Numbered from the stretch's first letter, positions 54,716 through 64,000 are shown. The stretch: 64,000 bases of DNA from Chitinophaga pendula (GCF_020386615.1 NZ_CP077769.1:930001-994000); one strand, 5' to 3'. Notes: generated from the sequence alone by a model not told the origin. A program made the numbers and translations.

Positions 54716-55252
54716 TCAGAATTCGTTTTTCCACATCATGCTTTCTACTGGTTTTACGGTGCGGCCGTTGTATTTGGCGTTATCTTTTTTGTTGTAGAAA
54801 GTATTTACTTCTCCTTCTACTACAAAGTAGATCAGCTGACCGATGGGCATCCCTGCATAGATACGTACGGGTTGTGCGCAGGAGATTTCCAATGTCCAGG
54901 TGTTGCAGAAGCCTACATCTCCTTTGCCGGCGGTGGCATGGATATCGATGCCGAGGCGGCCGGTGCTGGATTTACCTTCCAGGAAGGGTACGTGGGCATG
55001 TGTTTCGGTGTATTCGAGGGTGACGCCCAGGTAGAGGGTGCCTGGTTGTAATACATAACCTTCTTCAGGTATTTCGAAATGTTCGATTTCGTTGTGCTTA
55101 CGGGCGTCCAGGATACGGTCTTTATAAGTGGCGAGATACTTACCGAGATGAACATCGTACGAGTTTGTACCCAGGTATTTCTGGTCGTAGGGTGAGATCA
55201 CGATAGTACCTTTCTCAATTTCTTCCAGTATCCGTTTGTCTGACAGAATCAT
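54716..55252 (-). CDS. dcd: dCTP deaminase
   Basis: This 178-residue cytoplasmic enzyme deaminates dCTP to dUTP for thymidylate supply. The family blocks are clear: the start MILSDKRILEEIEKG, SSTGRLGIDIHATAGKGDVGFCNTWTLEIS (with the catalytic Glu), and AGMPIGQLIYFVVEG. The start is the ATG at 55252. It is a single gene. Confidence 0.95.
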   Translation of the reverse strand: MILSDKRILEEIEKGTIVISPYDQKYLGTNSYDVHLGKYLATYKDRILDARKHNEIEHFEIPEEGYVLQPGTLYLGVTLEYTETHAHVPFLEGKSSTGRLGIDIHATAGKGDVGFCNTWTLEISCAQPVRIYAGMPIGQLIYFVVEGEVNTFYNKKDNAKYNGRTVKPVESMMWKNEF

Positions 55253-55401
55253 GTGTGCGTGTTGGTTTAGTAGCGGCCGGCTGCGGGGCAGTTCCGCTTT
55301 TAAATATCAGATTAGTGAAAATATTCCAGTCTTTATATGTTATCTTCGCCCGTTTAGCGACTGATCCTGTGACCAGTGAATCATAAATAATTTGGCAAGA
55401 T

Positions 55402-56031
55402 ATGCCATTAATACGTACCGTACAAATCGGACCGGGTACCCGGTTAGGGGTATGGCACATTGCAGAGGAGGAGCGTTTCTTCCTGGAGCGTGTGAGTATA
55501 TCCCGGGAGATCCATCACCCCCATAAGCGTCTGCAACATCTGGCGGGCCGCTATCTGCTCGTCACGCTGTTCCCGGATTTTCCGATCAACGACATCCGGC
55601 GGATGAATAGTCGTAAGCCTTACCTGCATTGCAACAGCTATTATTTTTCTATCTCCCATTGCGGAGACTATGCGGCTGCCATTGTGAGCTCCAGCTCGCC
55701 GGTAGGGATAGATATAGAACAGGTGAAGGAGAAGATCGACTGGGTTTCTCACAAGTTTCTCAGTGTAGACGAGTTGGCTTATATGGACCCGGCACATGAT
55801 CTGCCGCATAAGAGTATCTGCTGGAGTGCGAAAGAAGCGGTGTACAAGTGGTTTGGGCTGGGAGGGATTGACTTCCGGGCCAATATCCGGCTGGCGCCGT
55901 TCCGGTTTCAGCCGGCAGGTTTTATCACCTGTAATTTTGTGAAGGAAGATATCGACACACAATTATATTTGCAATATATCTTGGAGAATGAACTATGCCT
56001 GGCGTGGGTACTGCCGGGTACGGGCACTTGA
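55402..56031 (+). CDS. 4'-phosphopantetheinyl transferase superfamily protein
   Basis: This 209-residue Sfp-type enzyme moves phosphopantetheine from CoA to a carrier protein. The magnesium motif is GIDIEQVKEK, the second motif is WSAKEAVYKWFG, and the N-terminal block HKRLQHLAGRYLL and FSISHCGDYAAAIV are present. No polyketide or non-ribosomal peptide cluster is in the window; the target may be fatty-acid ACP or a distant cluster. Confidence 0.9.
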   Translation: MPLIRTVQIGPGTRLGVWHIAEEERFFLERVSISREIHHPHKRLQHLAGRYLLVTLFPDFPINDIRRMNSRKPYLHCNSYYFSISHCGDYAAAIVSSSSPVGIDIEQVKEKIDWVSHKFLSVDELAYMDPAHDLPHKSICWSAKEAVYKWFGLGGIDFRANIRLAPFRFQPAGFITCNFVKEDIDTQLYLQYILENELCLAWVLPGTGT

Positions 56032-56141
56032 TAAAGGCCTTATACCTGCCCTGCTGACTGCGGAGAACATATGTTGTGGATAATGTATCTTCAATACAGG
56101 ATGACCGTTAGTATTTGATCATACCAATAAACCTGTTTACC

Positions 56142-56648
56142 TTGAAAATCTTTTTACTAGGCTTTATGGGAGCCGGCAAAACATACTGGGGCAAGCAACT
56201 GGCAGAGCATCTGCAGCTGCCATTTTACGATCTGGATGAAGTAATAGTCGAAGCGGAGGAAATGTCTGTAAGTGATATTTTTGCCAGTAAAGGAGAGGAT
56301 TACTTCCGGGAGCAGGAGGGATATTGGTTGCGGGAGCTGGCTAAACATCCGGCATTTGTGATATCCTGCGGAGGCGGAGCGCCCTGTTTCCAGGATAATA
56401 TGGATTTTATGAATGAACACGGTCAGACTATCTGGTTGAACCCGGATATCGAAGTGATCTCCGAGCGTTTACGCCGGAAGAAACATAAACGGCCGCTGAT
56501 ACAGGACCTGCCGGATGAGGAGATTGCAGACTTTGTAGAGAAGAAGCTGGCGGCGAGGCTGCCTTTTTATGAGCAGGCGCAGATTATCATTGCAGAATCA
56601 GATGACATATCGCTGGATACTTTTACCAAAAAGATAAGTAATGTATAA
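56142..56648 (+). CDS. aroK: Shikimate kinase
   Basis: I use the TTG at 56142 (LKIFLLGFMGAGKTYWG), which places the P-loop near residue 8 as in the family; a TTG at 56115 is an alternative. 168 residues. Walker A GFMGAGKT, shikimate-binding DLDE, KGEDYFREQE, the CGGGAPC loop and RPLIQDLPDEE are present. It makes shikimate 3-phosphate for aromatic amino acids. It overlaps the DUF423 start by 8 bp, so the two are translated together. Confidence 0.92.
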   Translation: MKIFLLGFMGAGKTYWGKQLAEHLQLPFYDLDEVIVEAEEMSVSDIFASKGEDYFREQEGYWLRELAKHPAFVISCGGGAPCFQDNMDFMNEHGQTIWLNPDIEVISERLRRKKHKRPLIQDLPDEEIADFVEKKLAARLPFYEQAQIIIAESDDISLDTFTKKISNV

Positions 56649-57030
56649 GAGTTTTTTAGTGTGGGCGTCGGCGTTGGGAGCGCTGGCAGTATTATTTGGT
56701 GCATTCGGTGCGCATAAGCTGAAAGAACTGGTACCACCGGAGACAGTCAGCACCTTTCAGACGGGGGTAACGTATCAGTTCTATCACGTGTTTGCATTGC
56801 TGGCGGCGGGTATGTTATACGCGCATATTCCGGGCAACCAGCTGGTATGGGCAGGCCGTTGTTTTATCATCGGTACTATCCTGTTCTCCGGATCATTATA
56901 TCTGCTCACCGTTTTAAAAATGACCGATACTGTAGGATTGAAGGGTGTGGGGATCATCACGCCGATAGGCGGTCTGTTCTTTGTGGCAGGGTGGATCTTC
57001 CTGCTGTTATCTGTACTAAAGATCAAATAA
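56641..57030 (+). CDS. DUF423 membrane protein
   Basis: This 129-residue inner-membrane protein has four helices and the family signature FGAFGAHKLKELVPPE near the N-terminus, then TYQFYHVFALLA and GGLFFVAGWIFLL. The function of DUF423 (YwdK/YgdD-like) is unknown. Translational overlap with aroK suggests cotranscription. Confidence 0.9.
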   Translation: MYKSFLVWASALGALAVLFGAFGAHKLKELVPPETVSTFQTGVTYQFYHVFALLAAGMLYAHIPGNQLVWAGRCFIIGTILFSGSLYLLTVLKMTDTVGLKGVGIITPIGGLFFVAGWIFLLLSVLKIK

Positions 57031-57061
57031 GCCCGTTATCTACAGTAAGCAATAGACTTGT

Positions 57062-57082
57062 GGCCAGGCGTGATGCCTGGCC
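57062..57082 (+). terminator. Hairpin after aroK-DUF423
   Basis: A GGCCAGGC/GCCTGGCC stem with a 5-nt loop. Only a short T-rich tail follows, so it is weak. Confidence 0.5.
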
Positions 57083-57238
57083 TGATCTGTTTGGTGATAC
57101 TAATACATTTAGTATTTTGCAGGCACCATTTATCTTTATCGGGTAGCGCAGGCAATGTAATACGGGAACAACTGTCACGTGAAGTAAGAAATAAATTTCT
57201 AATATGTCGCCTGCCGGGCTTAATTTTGAAGCAATATT

Positions 57239-59908
57239 ATGTCGAAAAACAAACTGAAAACGGAGAAACCGGCACCAAAGAAACCACCTCGTGCGCAAGA
57301 CCCCAACGCATTGAAAAAGGACAAGGAGCCGGAAGTTAAGGTCAAAGAGCTGGTCAAAGACGAGCGTACCCACAAAGTACTGGGTGTTGTTTGTCTGTTG
57401 CTGGCTTTATATTGCTTTATTGCTTTTACCTCTTACCTGTTTACCTGGGAAGAGGACCAGGATAAGGTGTTCCGTTATTCAGCCAGTGTGTTGTTCATGG
57501 AAGACGTCAAAGTGGATAACCTGCTGGGAAGACTCGGCGCTTTTGTATCGCACTGGTTCTTTTATAAAGGTTTCGGGATGGCGTCTTACCTGTTCTGTTA
57601 TTTCTTTTTTATCCTTGGTGTCAACTTTATCGTAGGGCGTCGGGTATTCCGTATCTGGCGTAACGTTAAACATATTCTCTTTGGGCTGCTGTTCATCAGC
57701 GCTACCTTGGCCTTTGCGGCCAGTGCCGCAGGATTTCCCTGGGGAGGTGCGCTCGGGGATGCCATCAATAAATGGACCAGTGGTTTCCTGGGACATGTGG
57801 GTGCTGCCTTGCTGTTGCTGGTAGCAGGCCTGGCCTGGCTGATCTGGAAATTCAACTTTGACTTTAAATGGCCGGAACGTATGGCCAAACCAGTCGCCGC
57901 CAATGCAGGAGCGCCGGTACCGGAAATGTCTGCTGCCGCTATGGAAACAGACCCCTTGGCTGCGACACCGGCAGCGAGGGAAAAATCCGCCCGTCAGAAC
58001 AGCATGAAAGAGGGAGGAGGCATCGTCGTCATTCCGCCACATGAGGAAGAAGAGGATGCTGAAGGGCTGCAACTCATTGAAAAAGAAGAAGAGGACGCAG
58101 GGCCTGAAATATCTCCGCTGATCAGTTATGTACCCCCGCCGATACCGGAAGTATCTATGGCGGCAGCAGCAACAGCAACCCCGGAACTGGAGATCATCCC
58201 GCCGGTAGAAGAGGAAGAAGAAATTGCAGAAGAGGAAGCGGAAGACGGTCCGCTGTTATATATTGAAGAGACGGTGGTGCGTCCGCCGGTGAACCGTAAA
58301 AAGGAAGAACCGGAAGAGGTGGCCTTTGAGATCAAACCTACTTACGAAGATGAAGAAGAGGTAGAAGAGGAGGTGACACCGCAGCGGCAGCCGGTACAAC
58401 TGGATCCATATGAGCCGACGCTGGACTTGCGCGATTACCAGTATCCGACATTGGACCTGCTGGAAAATCACAGTACGGAGCGGGTGGTACAGGATGCGAC
58501 AGAACTGGAGAAGAACAAAAACCAGATCCTCGATACCCTCAAAAACTATGACATCTCTATCCAGAAGATCAGCGCAACCGTAGGGCCTACCGTTACCCTA
58601 TACGAGATAGTGCCTGCGGCAGGGGTGCGTATCTCCCGTATCAAAAACCTGGAAGACGATATCGCCCTGAGCCTTTCAGCCCTTGGCATCCGTATCATCG
58701 CCCCGATACCAGGTAAAGGTACCATTGGTATAGAGGTGCCTAATGTGAAAAAGACCATTGTATCGCTTAAAAATATGCTGGCATCGGAGAAGTTCCAGAC
58801 CAGCACGATGGATCTGCCCATTGCGATCGGTAAAAAAATCGACAACGAAAACTTCATCGCCGACCTGGCCAAAATGCCCCACTTGCTGATGGCAGGTGCT
58901 ACGGGACAGGGTAAGTCAGTAGGTATCAATACCTTATTAGTATCGTTGCTGTATAAAAAGCATCCTTCTCAGCTGAAGTTTGTATTGGTAGACCCGAAAA
59001 AGGTGGAGCTTTCCCTATATAAGCTGATAGAAAAGCATTTCCTGGCCAAGTTGCCAGGGGAGGAAGATGCGATCATCACGGATACCAAAAAGGTGATCCA
59101 TACCCTGAATGCCCTCTGTATAGAAATGGACCTGCGTTACGACCTGCTGAAAGAGGCCGGTACCCGTAACATCCGCGAATACAATAACAAATTCACGCAG
59201 CGGCGCCTCAATCCTCAGAAAGGGCACCGTTATCTGCCGTTTATCGTACTGGTGGTAGATGAATTTGCCGACCTGATCATGACTGCGGGTAAAGAGGTGG
59301 AGATGCCTATTGCCCGTCTGGCTCAGCTGGCGCGTGCGGTAGGGATACACCTGATCATTGCTACCCAGCGTCCTTCTGTGAACATCATTACCGGTACTAT
59401 CAAGGCCAACTTCCCGGCCCGGGTAGCCTTTAAGGTGTCTTCCAAAATCGACTCCCGTACGATCCTCGATATCGGTGGTGCGGAGCAACTGATCGGGCAG
59501 GGGGACATGCTGGTGTCTTTCAATGGGGAACTGGTACGTCTGCAATGTGCCTTCGTAGATACCCCCGAAGTAGAGCGGGTAGCCGAGTTCATCGGCGAAC
59601 AACGTGGATACCCCGAAGCATTCCTATTGCCCGAATATGTGGATGACAAAGACATGGAAGGCAAGGACGTCAATCTGGGAGAGAAAGACCCGCTATTTGA
59701 AGAGGCTGCCCGGATCATCGTACAGAACCAGCAAGGTTCTACTTCGCTGCTGCAACGCCGCATGAAATTGGGTTACAACCGAGCCGGCCGCCTCATGGAT
59801 CAACTGGAAGCCGCTGGTATCGTAGGCCCGAATATGGGCAGCAAAGCCAGGGATGTGATCGTTAAGTCGGAAGCTGACCTGGAGGAGATATTAACAGACC
59901 TCTTTTAA
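57239..59908 (+). CDS. ftsK: DNA translocase FtsK/SpoIIIE
   Basis: This 889-residue protein pumps chromosome ends through the closing septum. Order: a basic N-terminus, four membrane helices (about 45-210), an acidic Glu/Pro-rich linker (about 220-400), then the alpha/beta motor with Walker A GATGQGKSVG, the block DPKKVELSLYKL, Walker B IVLVVDEFADLIM and RPSVNIITGTIKANFPARVAF. The C-terminal gamma domain (about 820-889, RRMKLGYNRAGRLMDQLEAAGIVGP) binds KOPS-like sites. Length and motifs are normal. Confidence 0.95.
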   Translation: MSKNKLKTEKPAPKKPPRAQDPNALKKDKEPEVKVKELVKDERTHKVLGVVCLLLALYCFIAFTSYLFTWEEDQDKVFRYSASVLFMEDVKVDNLLGRLGAFVSHWFFYKGFGMASYLFCYFFFILGVNFIVGRRVFRIWRNVKHILFGLLFISATLAFAASAAGFPWGGALGDAINKWTSGFLGHVGAALLLLVAGLAWLIWKFNFDFKWPERMAKPVAANAGAPVPEMSAAAMETDPLAATPAAREKSARQNSMKEGGGIVVIPPHEEEEDAEGLQLIEKEEEDAGPEISPLISYVPPPIPEVSMAAAATATPELEIIPPVEEEEEIAEEEAEDGPLLYIEETVVRPPVNRKKEEPEEVAFEIKPTYEDEEEVEEEVTPQRQPVQLDPYEPTLDLRDYQYPTLDLLENHSTERVVQDATELEKNKNQILDTLKNYDISIQKISATVGPTVTLYEIVPAAGVRISRIKNLEDDIALSLSALGIRIIAPIPGKGTIGIEVPNVKKTIVSLKNMLASEKFQTSTMDLPIAIGKKIDNENFIADLAKMPHLLMAGATGQGKSVGINTLLVSLLYKKHPSQLKFVLVDPKKVELSLYKLIEKHFLAKLPGEEDAIITDTKKVIHTLNALCIEMDLRYDLLKEAGTRNIREYNNKFTQRRLNPQKGHRYLPFIVLVVDEFADLIMTAGKEVEMPIARLAQLARAVGIHLIIATQRPSVNIITGTIKANFPARVAFKVSSKIDSRTILDIGGAEQLIGQGDMLVSFNGELVRLQCAFVDTPEVERVAEFIGEQRGYPEAFLLPEYVDDKDMEGKDVNLGEKDPLFEEAARIIVQNQQGSTSLLQRRMKLGYNRAGRLMDQLEAAGIVGPNMGSKARDVIVKSEADLEEILTDLF

Positions 59909-60045
59909 TCTTAAAAAAACAAGGCAGCCAGCTACTTTTCACCCCTGAAGTGTATTTTGCATTTATTTAACAGCGACCGCGATTGCAGGGGCCGGATCGG
60001 CATAACATTTGTCTCAATAAAATAGATAGAAAACCAAAAAACATA

Positions 60046-60711
60046 ATGATGAAGAAAATTGTATTAATGGGTATGTTGACGGTGGGTGTGGTATTCAGTA
60101 GTATGGCCCAAGCCAAAGGAGGTCAGAACGACCCCAAAGCAAAGGCTATCCTGGATAATGTGAGCAGTAAATTTAAAACACTCAAGTCTGTGGTAGCCAA
60201 CTTCATACTGAAAGTGGAAGGGGGTAACAACAGCGTAACCGACTCCAAAAAAGGTACCGTATACCTGAAAGGAGCCAAATATAAAGTGAGTATGGAAGGA
60301 CAGGAGCTGATCAGCGATAACAAAACTTCCTGGACTTATGCAAAGGATGTGAACGAAGTAACGATCAATAACGTAGACCAGAGCAGTACGACGATCACCC
60401 CCGCCAAACTGTTCACCAACTTCTACGATAAAGATTTCCTGTATCGCCTGGAAGGAGAATCCAATGAGAAAGGAAAGGTATTACAGAACATCGAATTGAC
60501 GCCGACCGATAAATCGAAGAACATCTTCAAAGTGCAGCTTTCTGTAGATAAGAAAAACCAGAACATCGCGAAGATGAAGATTTTTGAAAAGAATGGTAAC
60601 CGCTATACATACGAGATTACTAACTTTACACCGAATAGTAACGTGAGTGATGCTACCTTCAGCTTCGACAGCAAAAAATATCCCGGAGTGGAAGTAGTAG
60701 ACCTCCGATAA
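60046..60711 (+). CDS. lolA: Outer-membrane lipoprotein carrier protein LolA
   Basis: The start is ATG at 60046 (or 60049), with a signal peptide (IVLMGMLTVGVVFSSMAQ); 221 residues. The LolA fold is recognisable by KAILDNVSSKFKTLKSVVANFILKV, KGTVYLKGAKYKV, WTYAKDVNEVTIN and the terminal FSFDSKKYPGVEVVDLR. It carries lipoproteins across the periplasm. It lies 137 bp after ftsK with no clear terminator between, a common pairing. Confidence 0.88.
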   Translation: MMKKIVLMGMLTVGVVFSSMAQAKGGQNDPKAKAILDNVSSKFKTLKSVVANFILKVEGGNNSVTDSKKGTVYLKGAKYKVSMEGQELISDNKTSWTYAKDVNEVTINNVDQSSTTITPAKLFTNFYDKDFLYRLEGESNEKGKVLQNIELTPTDKSKNIFKVQLSVDKKNQNIAKMKIFEKNGNRYTYEITNFTPNSNVSDATFSFDSKKYPGVEVVDLR

Positions 60712-60747
60712 TCATATTGATGGATCTTCAAAGTAAACCAAGGAAAA

Positions 60748-60781
60748 TAGCCCCGCCTATACTGGCGGGGCTACCTTTTTA
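60748..60781 (+). terminator. Intrinsic terminator after lolA
   Basis: TAGCCCCGCC/GGCGGGGCTA with a 6-nt loop and CCTTTTT tail. Confidence 0.82.
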
Positions 60782-60902
60782 TATAGGGGTTGCTCTGACA
60801 GACCTACCGGCAGAAGTATCATCTTTAAAATTAATGTTTAAGTAAGTGGAGGATCAGGGCAGATGTAACAACTAAACATCGGCAGGGGTTTGAAAAAATT
60901 AT

Positions 60903-60910
60903 TACCTTTG
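60903..60910 (+). promoter_or_regulatory. Bacteroidota -7 box before lpdA
   Basis: TACCTTTG matches TAnnTTTG, 26 bp before the ATG. No TetR-type 18-bp site like that of the other lpd gene is present. Confidence 0.45.
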
Positions 60911-60936
60911 ACGAGTTTTAATTAAAATTAAACAAT

Positions 60937-62343
60937 ATGGCATACGACGTAATCGTAATTGGTAGTGGTCCAGGTGGATATGTGGCCGCTATCCGTGCTT
61001 CTCAGCTGGGATTTAAAACAGCAGTAGTAGAAAGAGAGAGCCTGGGCGGTATTTGTTTGAACTGGGGCTGTATTCCCACCAAAGCATTATTGAAATCTGC
61101 ACAGGTGTTTGAATATATTCAGCATTCAAAGGATTATGGTATCACCGTTGGCGATGCCAAACCAGAATTTGAGTCAATCGTAAAACGCAGCCGTGGTGTA
61201 GCCGACAAGATGAGCAAAGGCGTTCAGTTCCTGATGAAGAAGAACAAGATCGATGTACTTCTCGGTAATGGTAAACTGAAAGCTAAAGGTCAGGTAGAGG
61301 TAACAGATAAAGATGGTAAAGCCACCGTTTACGAAGCTAAACACATCATCCTGGCTACCGGTGCCCGCTCCAGAGAACTGCCTAACCTGAAGATCGATGG
61401 TAAGAGCGTGATAGGTTACCGCGAAGCAATGGTATTGCCTCAGCAACCTACATCCATGATCGTGGTAGGTTCTGGTGCAATCGGCGTTGAATTTGCCTAC
61501 TTCTATGCCAGCCTGGGCACTAAAGTGACCATCGTTGAGTTCATGCCGCGCATCGTACCGGTAGAAGATGAAGATATTTCCAAAGAATTGGAGAAGATCT
61601 ACAAGAAGAAAGGTATCGAGATCATGACCAATGCTTCTGTTGAAGCGGTAGAAAATACCGGCAACGGCGTAAAAGCTAAAGTGAAAACACAGACCGGCGA
61701 GATCTTCCTGGAAGCAGATGTAGTACTGAGCGCAGTAGGTGTAGCCACCAACATCGAAAACATCGGCCTGGAAACCCTGGGTGTGAAAACAGATAAAGGT
61801 CGTGTACTTGTAGACAAATACTTTCAGACCAACGTACCTGGTGTATATGCGATCGGCGATATCGTACCGGGTCCGGCATTGGCGCACGTAGCTTCTAAAG
61901 AAGGTATCGTTTGCGTAGAAGCCATCGCTTACGGAGAGAAAAAATACCATCACCAGCCAACTCCGCTGGATTATATGAACATCCCGGGTTGTACTTACTG
62001 TGCACCTGAGATCGCATCTGTAGGTTATACCGAGAAAGCAGCTAAAGAAGCTGGTTATGAAGTGAAGGTGGGTAAATTCCCCTTCTCTGCATCCGGTAAA
62101 GCATCTGCAGCCGGCGCTACTGAAGGTTTCGTAAAAGTGATCTTTGACGCTAAATACGGCGAATGGCTGGGTACGCACATGATCGGCGCTAACGTTACCG
62201 AGATCATCGCACAGACCGTAACTGCCCGTAAACTGGAGACCACCTACCAGGAAGTACTGGATTCCATCCACCCGCACCCAACTATGAGCGAATCCGTAAA
62301 GGATGCGATCGAAGTGGCTTACGGCGAGGCTATCCACCTGTAG
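60937..62343 (+). CDS. lpdA: Dihydrolipoyl dehydrogenase (housekeeping-type copy)
   Basis: This 468-residue protein matches the copy at 11725 along nearly its full length. FAD motif VIGSGPGGYVAAIR, redox disulfide GGICLNWGCIPTK, NAD motif VVGSGAIGVEFAYF, AIGDIVPG and HPHPTMSE are intact. It has its own -7 box and terminator and more regular codon use, which suggests high expression, so it is probably the E3 of the main 2-oxoacid dehydrogenase complexes. The extra CxxC (PGCTYC) is conserved with the other copy. Confidence 0.95.
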   Translation: MAYDVIVIGSGPGGYVAAIRASQLGFKTAVVERESLGGICLNWGCIPTKALLKSAQVFEYIQHSKDYGITVGDAKPEFESIVKRSRGVADKMSKGVQFLMKKNKIDVLLGNGKLKAKGQVEVTDKDGKATVYEAKHIILATGARSRELPNLKIDGKSVIGYREAMVLPQQPTSMIVVGSGAIGVEFAYFYASLGTKVTIVEFMPRIVPVEDEDISKELEKIYKKKGIEIMTNASVEAVENTGNGVKAKVKTQTGEIFLEADVVLSAVGVATNIENIGLETLGVKTDKGRVLVDKYFQTNVPGVYAIGDIVPGPALAHVASKEGIVCVEAIAYGEKKYHHQPTPLDYMNIPGCTYCAPEIASVGYTEKAAKEAGYEVKVGKFPFSASGKASAAGATEGFVKVIFDAKYGEWLGTHMIGANVTEIIAQTVTARKLETTYQEVLDSIHPHPTMSESVKDAIEVAYGEAIHL

Positions 62344-62366
62344 TCAACACGATTTATTGTAGATAC

Positions 62367-62403
62367 AAAAAAGACGACTGCCAACTGGCGGTCGTCTTTT
62401 TTT
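62367..62403. terminator. Bidirectional terminator between lpdA and subtilase
   Basis: A stem AAGACGACTGCC/GGCGGTCGTCTT (one G-U) with an A-run before and a T7 run after. It fits both converging genes. Confidence 0.82.
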
Positions 62404-62429
62404 ATAGGATTATTTTAAGGCGTGTCAGC

Positions 62430-64000
62430 TTAGAGTTTGATGATCTTTTTGATGAAAATGCGTTGTTTATCGCGATAGATCACACACCAGTATACACCTG
62501 GTGCCAGTGATTGCAGTGACAGCACCTGTGTGAACTGCGTCACCGGCAACTGCGCTACCACTCTGCCACTGATATCGATCAGCCGGAGCTGGTCGTTTTT
62601 GATTTCTTTAGATAGCAACCGTATCTCATTGGTAGTAGGTACTGGGAAAAGATGGAATGCCTGGTTGAGCAGGATATTGACCGGTATGGGGTCTGAGTAA
62701 TATATCCTGCCATCTGTCAGCTCCAGTTTTACCCGATAGAATATAATACCGGAATGCGGTGGAACATCGCTACTACTGTAGCTATACTCCTGGGTGATGT
62801 TCTGTGAGGACAAGGTGATAAAGCTGCCACGTTCACTTTCCCGCCGTTCCCAGCTGAAACGTTTCAATTTGTAAAGTGAAGCAAATCTTACGTAGAGGCT
62901 CACCTTGCTATCTTCCGTCGCATCAGCCAGCGTTTGCTGGAAATAACATTCCAGTCCTTGCTGTTTGGTATTGAGCGTATAGCTGTTCATTCCCTTCCAG
63001 CCGTCTTTATGTACCGTTCTTACGGCGAAATAGATAGACTTAGTCTGGGTTCTGGAGATGATAGCAAAGGTATCCGTAGTTTGTACAATGGGTCTTAACG
63101 CGCCATTCTCCAATGTCAGTACTTCATAACCGGCTACGCCACGTGTGGGGTTCCAGTATACCATCACTTCATCCGGGCAGTCAAAGCCTGCCTGTATATC
63201 AGGGGCGGTCGCCAGATAAAAATAGTCACTGTACCAGGTGGTATCTGCATTGGACATTCTCAATCTTGCAGTGGAAAAAGTATCCGGCAGCTGCCAGCGC
63301 CATGTTTTACCAGTGATAGCAATCTGTGAGGCGATAGCTGTCCAGGTGCGGCCACTGTCGAGTGTATAGGAGAGGTCAAAGTTGCCGGAGGCATTCGTTT
63401 GCCAGCGGAGCGGTACGGAGGTGCCGGCTGTCAGTATATCCGCCGGTGCCGGATATCGCCAGCTGAAAGAAGACAGCGGCGTATACTGGTAAGCGATATA
63501 GTGAGTGACCGGCGTATTGCCAGGGATGGCTTGCCCTCTTACCTGTATCTGAACATTGCCGGCAGGAGGCATATCAATGGTCACCTGCTCCTGGTTATTC
63601 AGGCTGTCGCGACCGCGGACTGCTGCCCTGCGTAGTGACTGTGCATTAGGGGCAGGATTAAGTATCCAGGGAACAAATTGTCTGCCATTGGCGTCGGTAA
63701 CAAACAGGTCGAGGTCATTGACCAGCGCCTTGGGAGCATTGACGGCTGCAGGTACATCGTTCCATCCGAGGGTCACCTTCAACTGGCGCATACCAGCTGG
63801 TACGGGTATGGTGTAGGTCTGCGTAGTACCGGCAGTAACGGTGCCGCTGCGGAATCGTTGTTCTTTTACCGTACGGATAGCTTCCAGGGCATTTACCAGT
63901 CCGAATCCTGTGTAATAATCCACTTGTGCCGTACCAATATCATCAGCACTGTTGATCAGGATCGTTTTGGTGAGGGCGGAAGGAGGGGTTTTACCATACT
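62430..64000 (-). CDS. Subtilase (S8)-type secreted peptidase, C-terminal part with T9SS sorting domain (cut by window edge)
   Basis: The frame is open to the right edge, so the catalytic core is mostly outside. The visible 523 residues start with the end of an S8 domain (LTKTILINSADDIGTAQVDYYTGFGLVNALEA). A KP-43-like beta-barrel follows (LKVTLGWNDVPAAVNAPKALVNDLDLFVTD), then fibronectin-like/beta sandwiches (about residues 175-420). The C-terminal ~75 residues (FHLFPVPTTNEIRL ... GVYWCVIYRDKQRIFIKKIIKL) form a type A T9SS sorting domain. It is thus secreted through the type IX system. Confidence 0.88.
   Translation of the reverse strand, partial: YGKTPPSALTKTILINSADDIGTAQVDYYTGFGLVNALEAIRTVKEQRFRSGTVTAGTTQTYTIPVPAGMRQLKVTLGWNDVPAAVNAPKALVNDLDLFVTDANGRQFVPWILNPAPNAQSLRRAAVRGRDSLNNQEQVTIDMPPAGNVQIQVRGQAIPGNTPVTHYIAYQYTPLSSFSWRYPAPADILTAGTSVPLRWQTNASGNFDLSYTLDSGRTWTAIASQIAITGKTWRWQLPDTFSTARLRMSNADTTWYSDYFYLATAPDIQAGFDCPDEVMVYWNPTRGVAGYEVLTLENGALRPIVQTTDTFAIISRTQTKSIYFAVRTVHKDGWKGMNSYTLNTKQQGLECYFQQTLADATEDSKVSLYVRFASLYKLKRFSWERRESERGSFITLSSQNITQEYSYSSSDVPPHSGIIFYRVKLELTDGRIYYSDPIPVNILLNQAFHLFPVPTTNEIRLLSKEIKNDQLRLIDISGRVVAQLPVTQFTQVLSLQSLAPGVYWCVIYRDKQRIFIKKIIKL

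Noticed and set aside
61174..62337. 387-codon open frame antisense to lpdA
   Set aside because: It mirrors a highly expressed, codon-biased gene; composition is Cys/Phe/Tyr-rich and matches no family.

Overview
The window looks like chromosomal DNA of a Bacteroidota bacterium, most likely a Chitinophaga-like member of the Chitinophagaceae. The evidence is a TonB-dependent receptor with a carboxypeptidase-regulatory-like N-terminal domain, a secreted peptidase with a type IX secretion (T9SS) C-terminal sorting domain, Bacteroidota-type -7 boxes (TAnnTTTG), families typical of the phylum (DUF3667, DUF3810, BBP2 porin, NIPSNAP, DUF1080), and secreted glycoside hydrolases. No rRNA, CRISPR array, insertion sequence or complete prophage was seen.

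Layout. 0-11 kb: surface and carbohydrate functions (end of a GH16 glucanase, a BBP2-type porin, a lipoprotein serine hydrolase, a TonB receptor, a GH43 lipoprotein with a ricin-type lectin domain), plus the wreck of a second TonB receptor and its small CNGKC partner at 4.06-4.77 kb. 11-14.4 kb: a TetR regulator flanked by two identical, oppositely oriented 18-bp sites, then a second dihydrolipoyl dehydrogenase gene, then an HxlR regulator reduced by an internal deletion, divergent from a frameshifted metallo-beta-lactamase-fold hydrolase. 14.4-23 kb: miscellaneous accessory genes (VOC, NIPSNAP, two TPR-tailed serine hydrolases, a GreA-C-like protein, GH32, a RibD-C reductase). 23.1-25.7 kb: an AT-rich two-gene module, an SMC/ABC-like ATPase and an HNH-like partner. 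It resembles a Septu (PtuA/PtuB) antiphage system and lies at the 3' end of a tRNA-Leu/tRNA-Gly pair.

26-39 kb is mostly core: RHS-repeat protein, DUF3667, enoyl-CoA hydratase, Tex, MazG, a very large NtrY-like sensor kinase, and the conserved DUF177-rpmF-plsX operon. 39-50 kb: a hybrid signalling protein whose kinase and receiver motifs are eroded but whose HPt histidine is kept, fructosamine kinase/DUF3810 with starts only 15 bp apart, arginase family, acyl-CoA dehydrogenase, YggS preceded by a degenerate 11-bp TATA-phased tandem array, a TlpA-like protein, YtxH, and an uncharacterised two-gene unit. 50-64 kb: DUF1080, an overlooked 55-residue Pro/Arg-rich lipoprotein, DUF885 peptidase-like protein, a kinase pseudogene, dCTP deaminase, a phosphopantetheinyl transferase, shikimate kinase, DUF423, FtsK, LolA, the housekeeping-type dihydrolipoyl dehydrogenase, and the C-terminal part of a T9SS subtilase.

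The best candidates for unusual biology are the Septu-like module with a partner lacking most of its zinc-knuckle cysteines, the TetR/lpd regulatory unit, the degenerate kinase-REC-HPt protein, the 11-bp phased array upstream of yggS, and the small Pro/Arg lipoprotein. A recurring theme is local gene decay: four loci carry frameshifts, deletions or nonsense mutations that can be located from the sequence alone.
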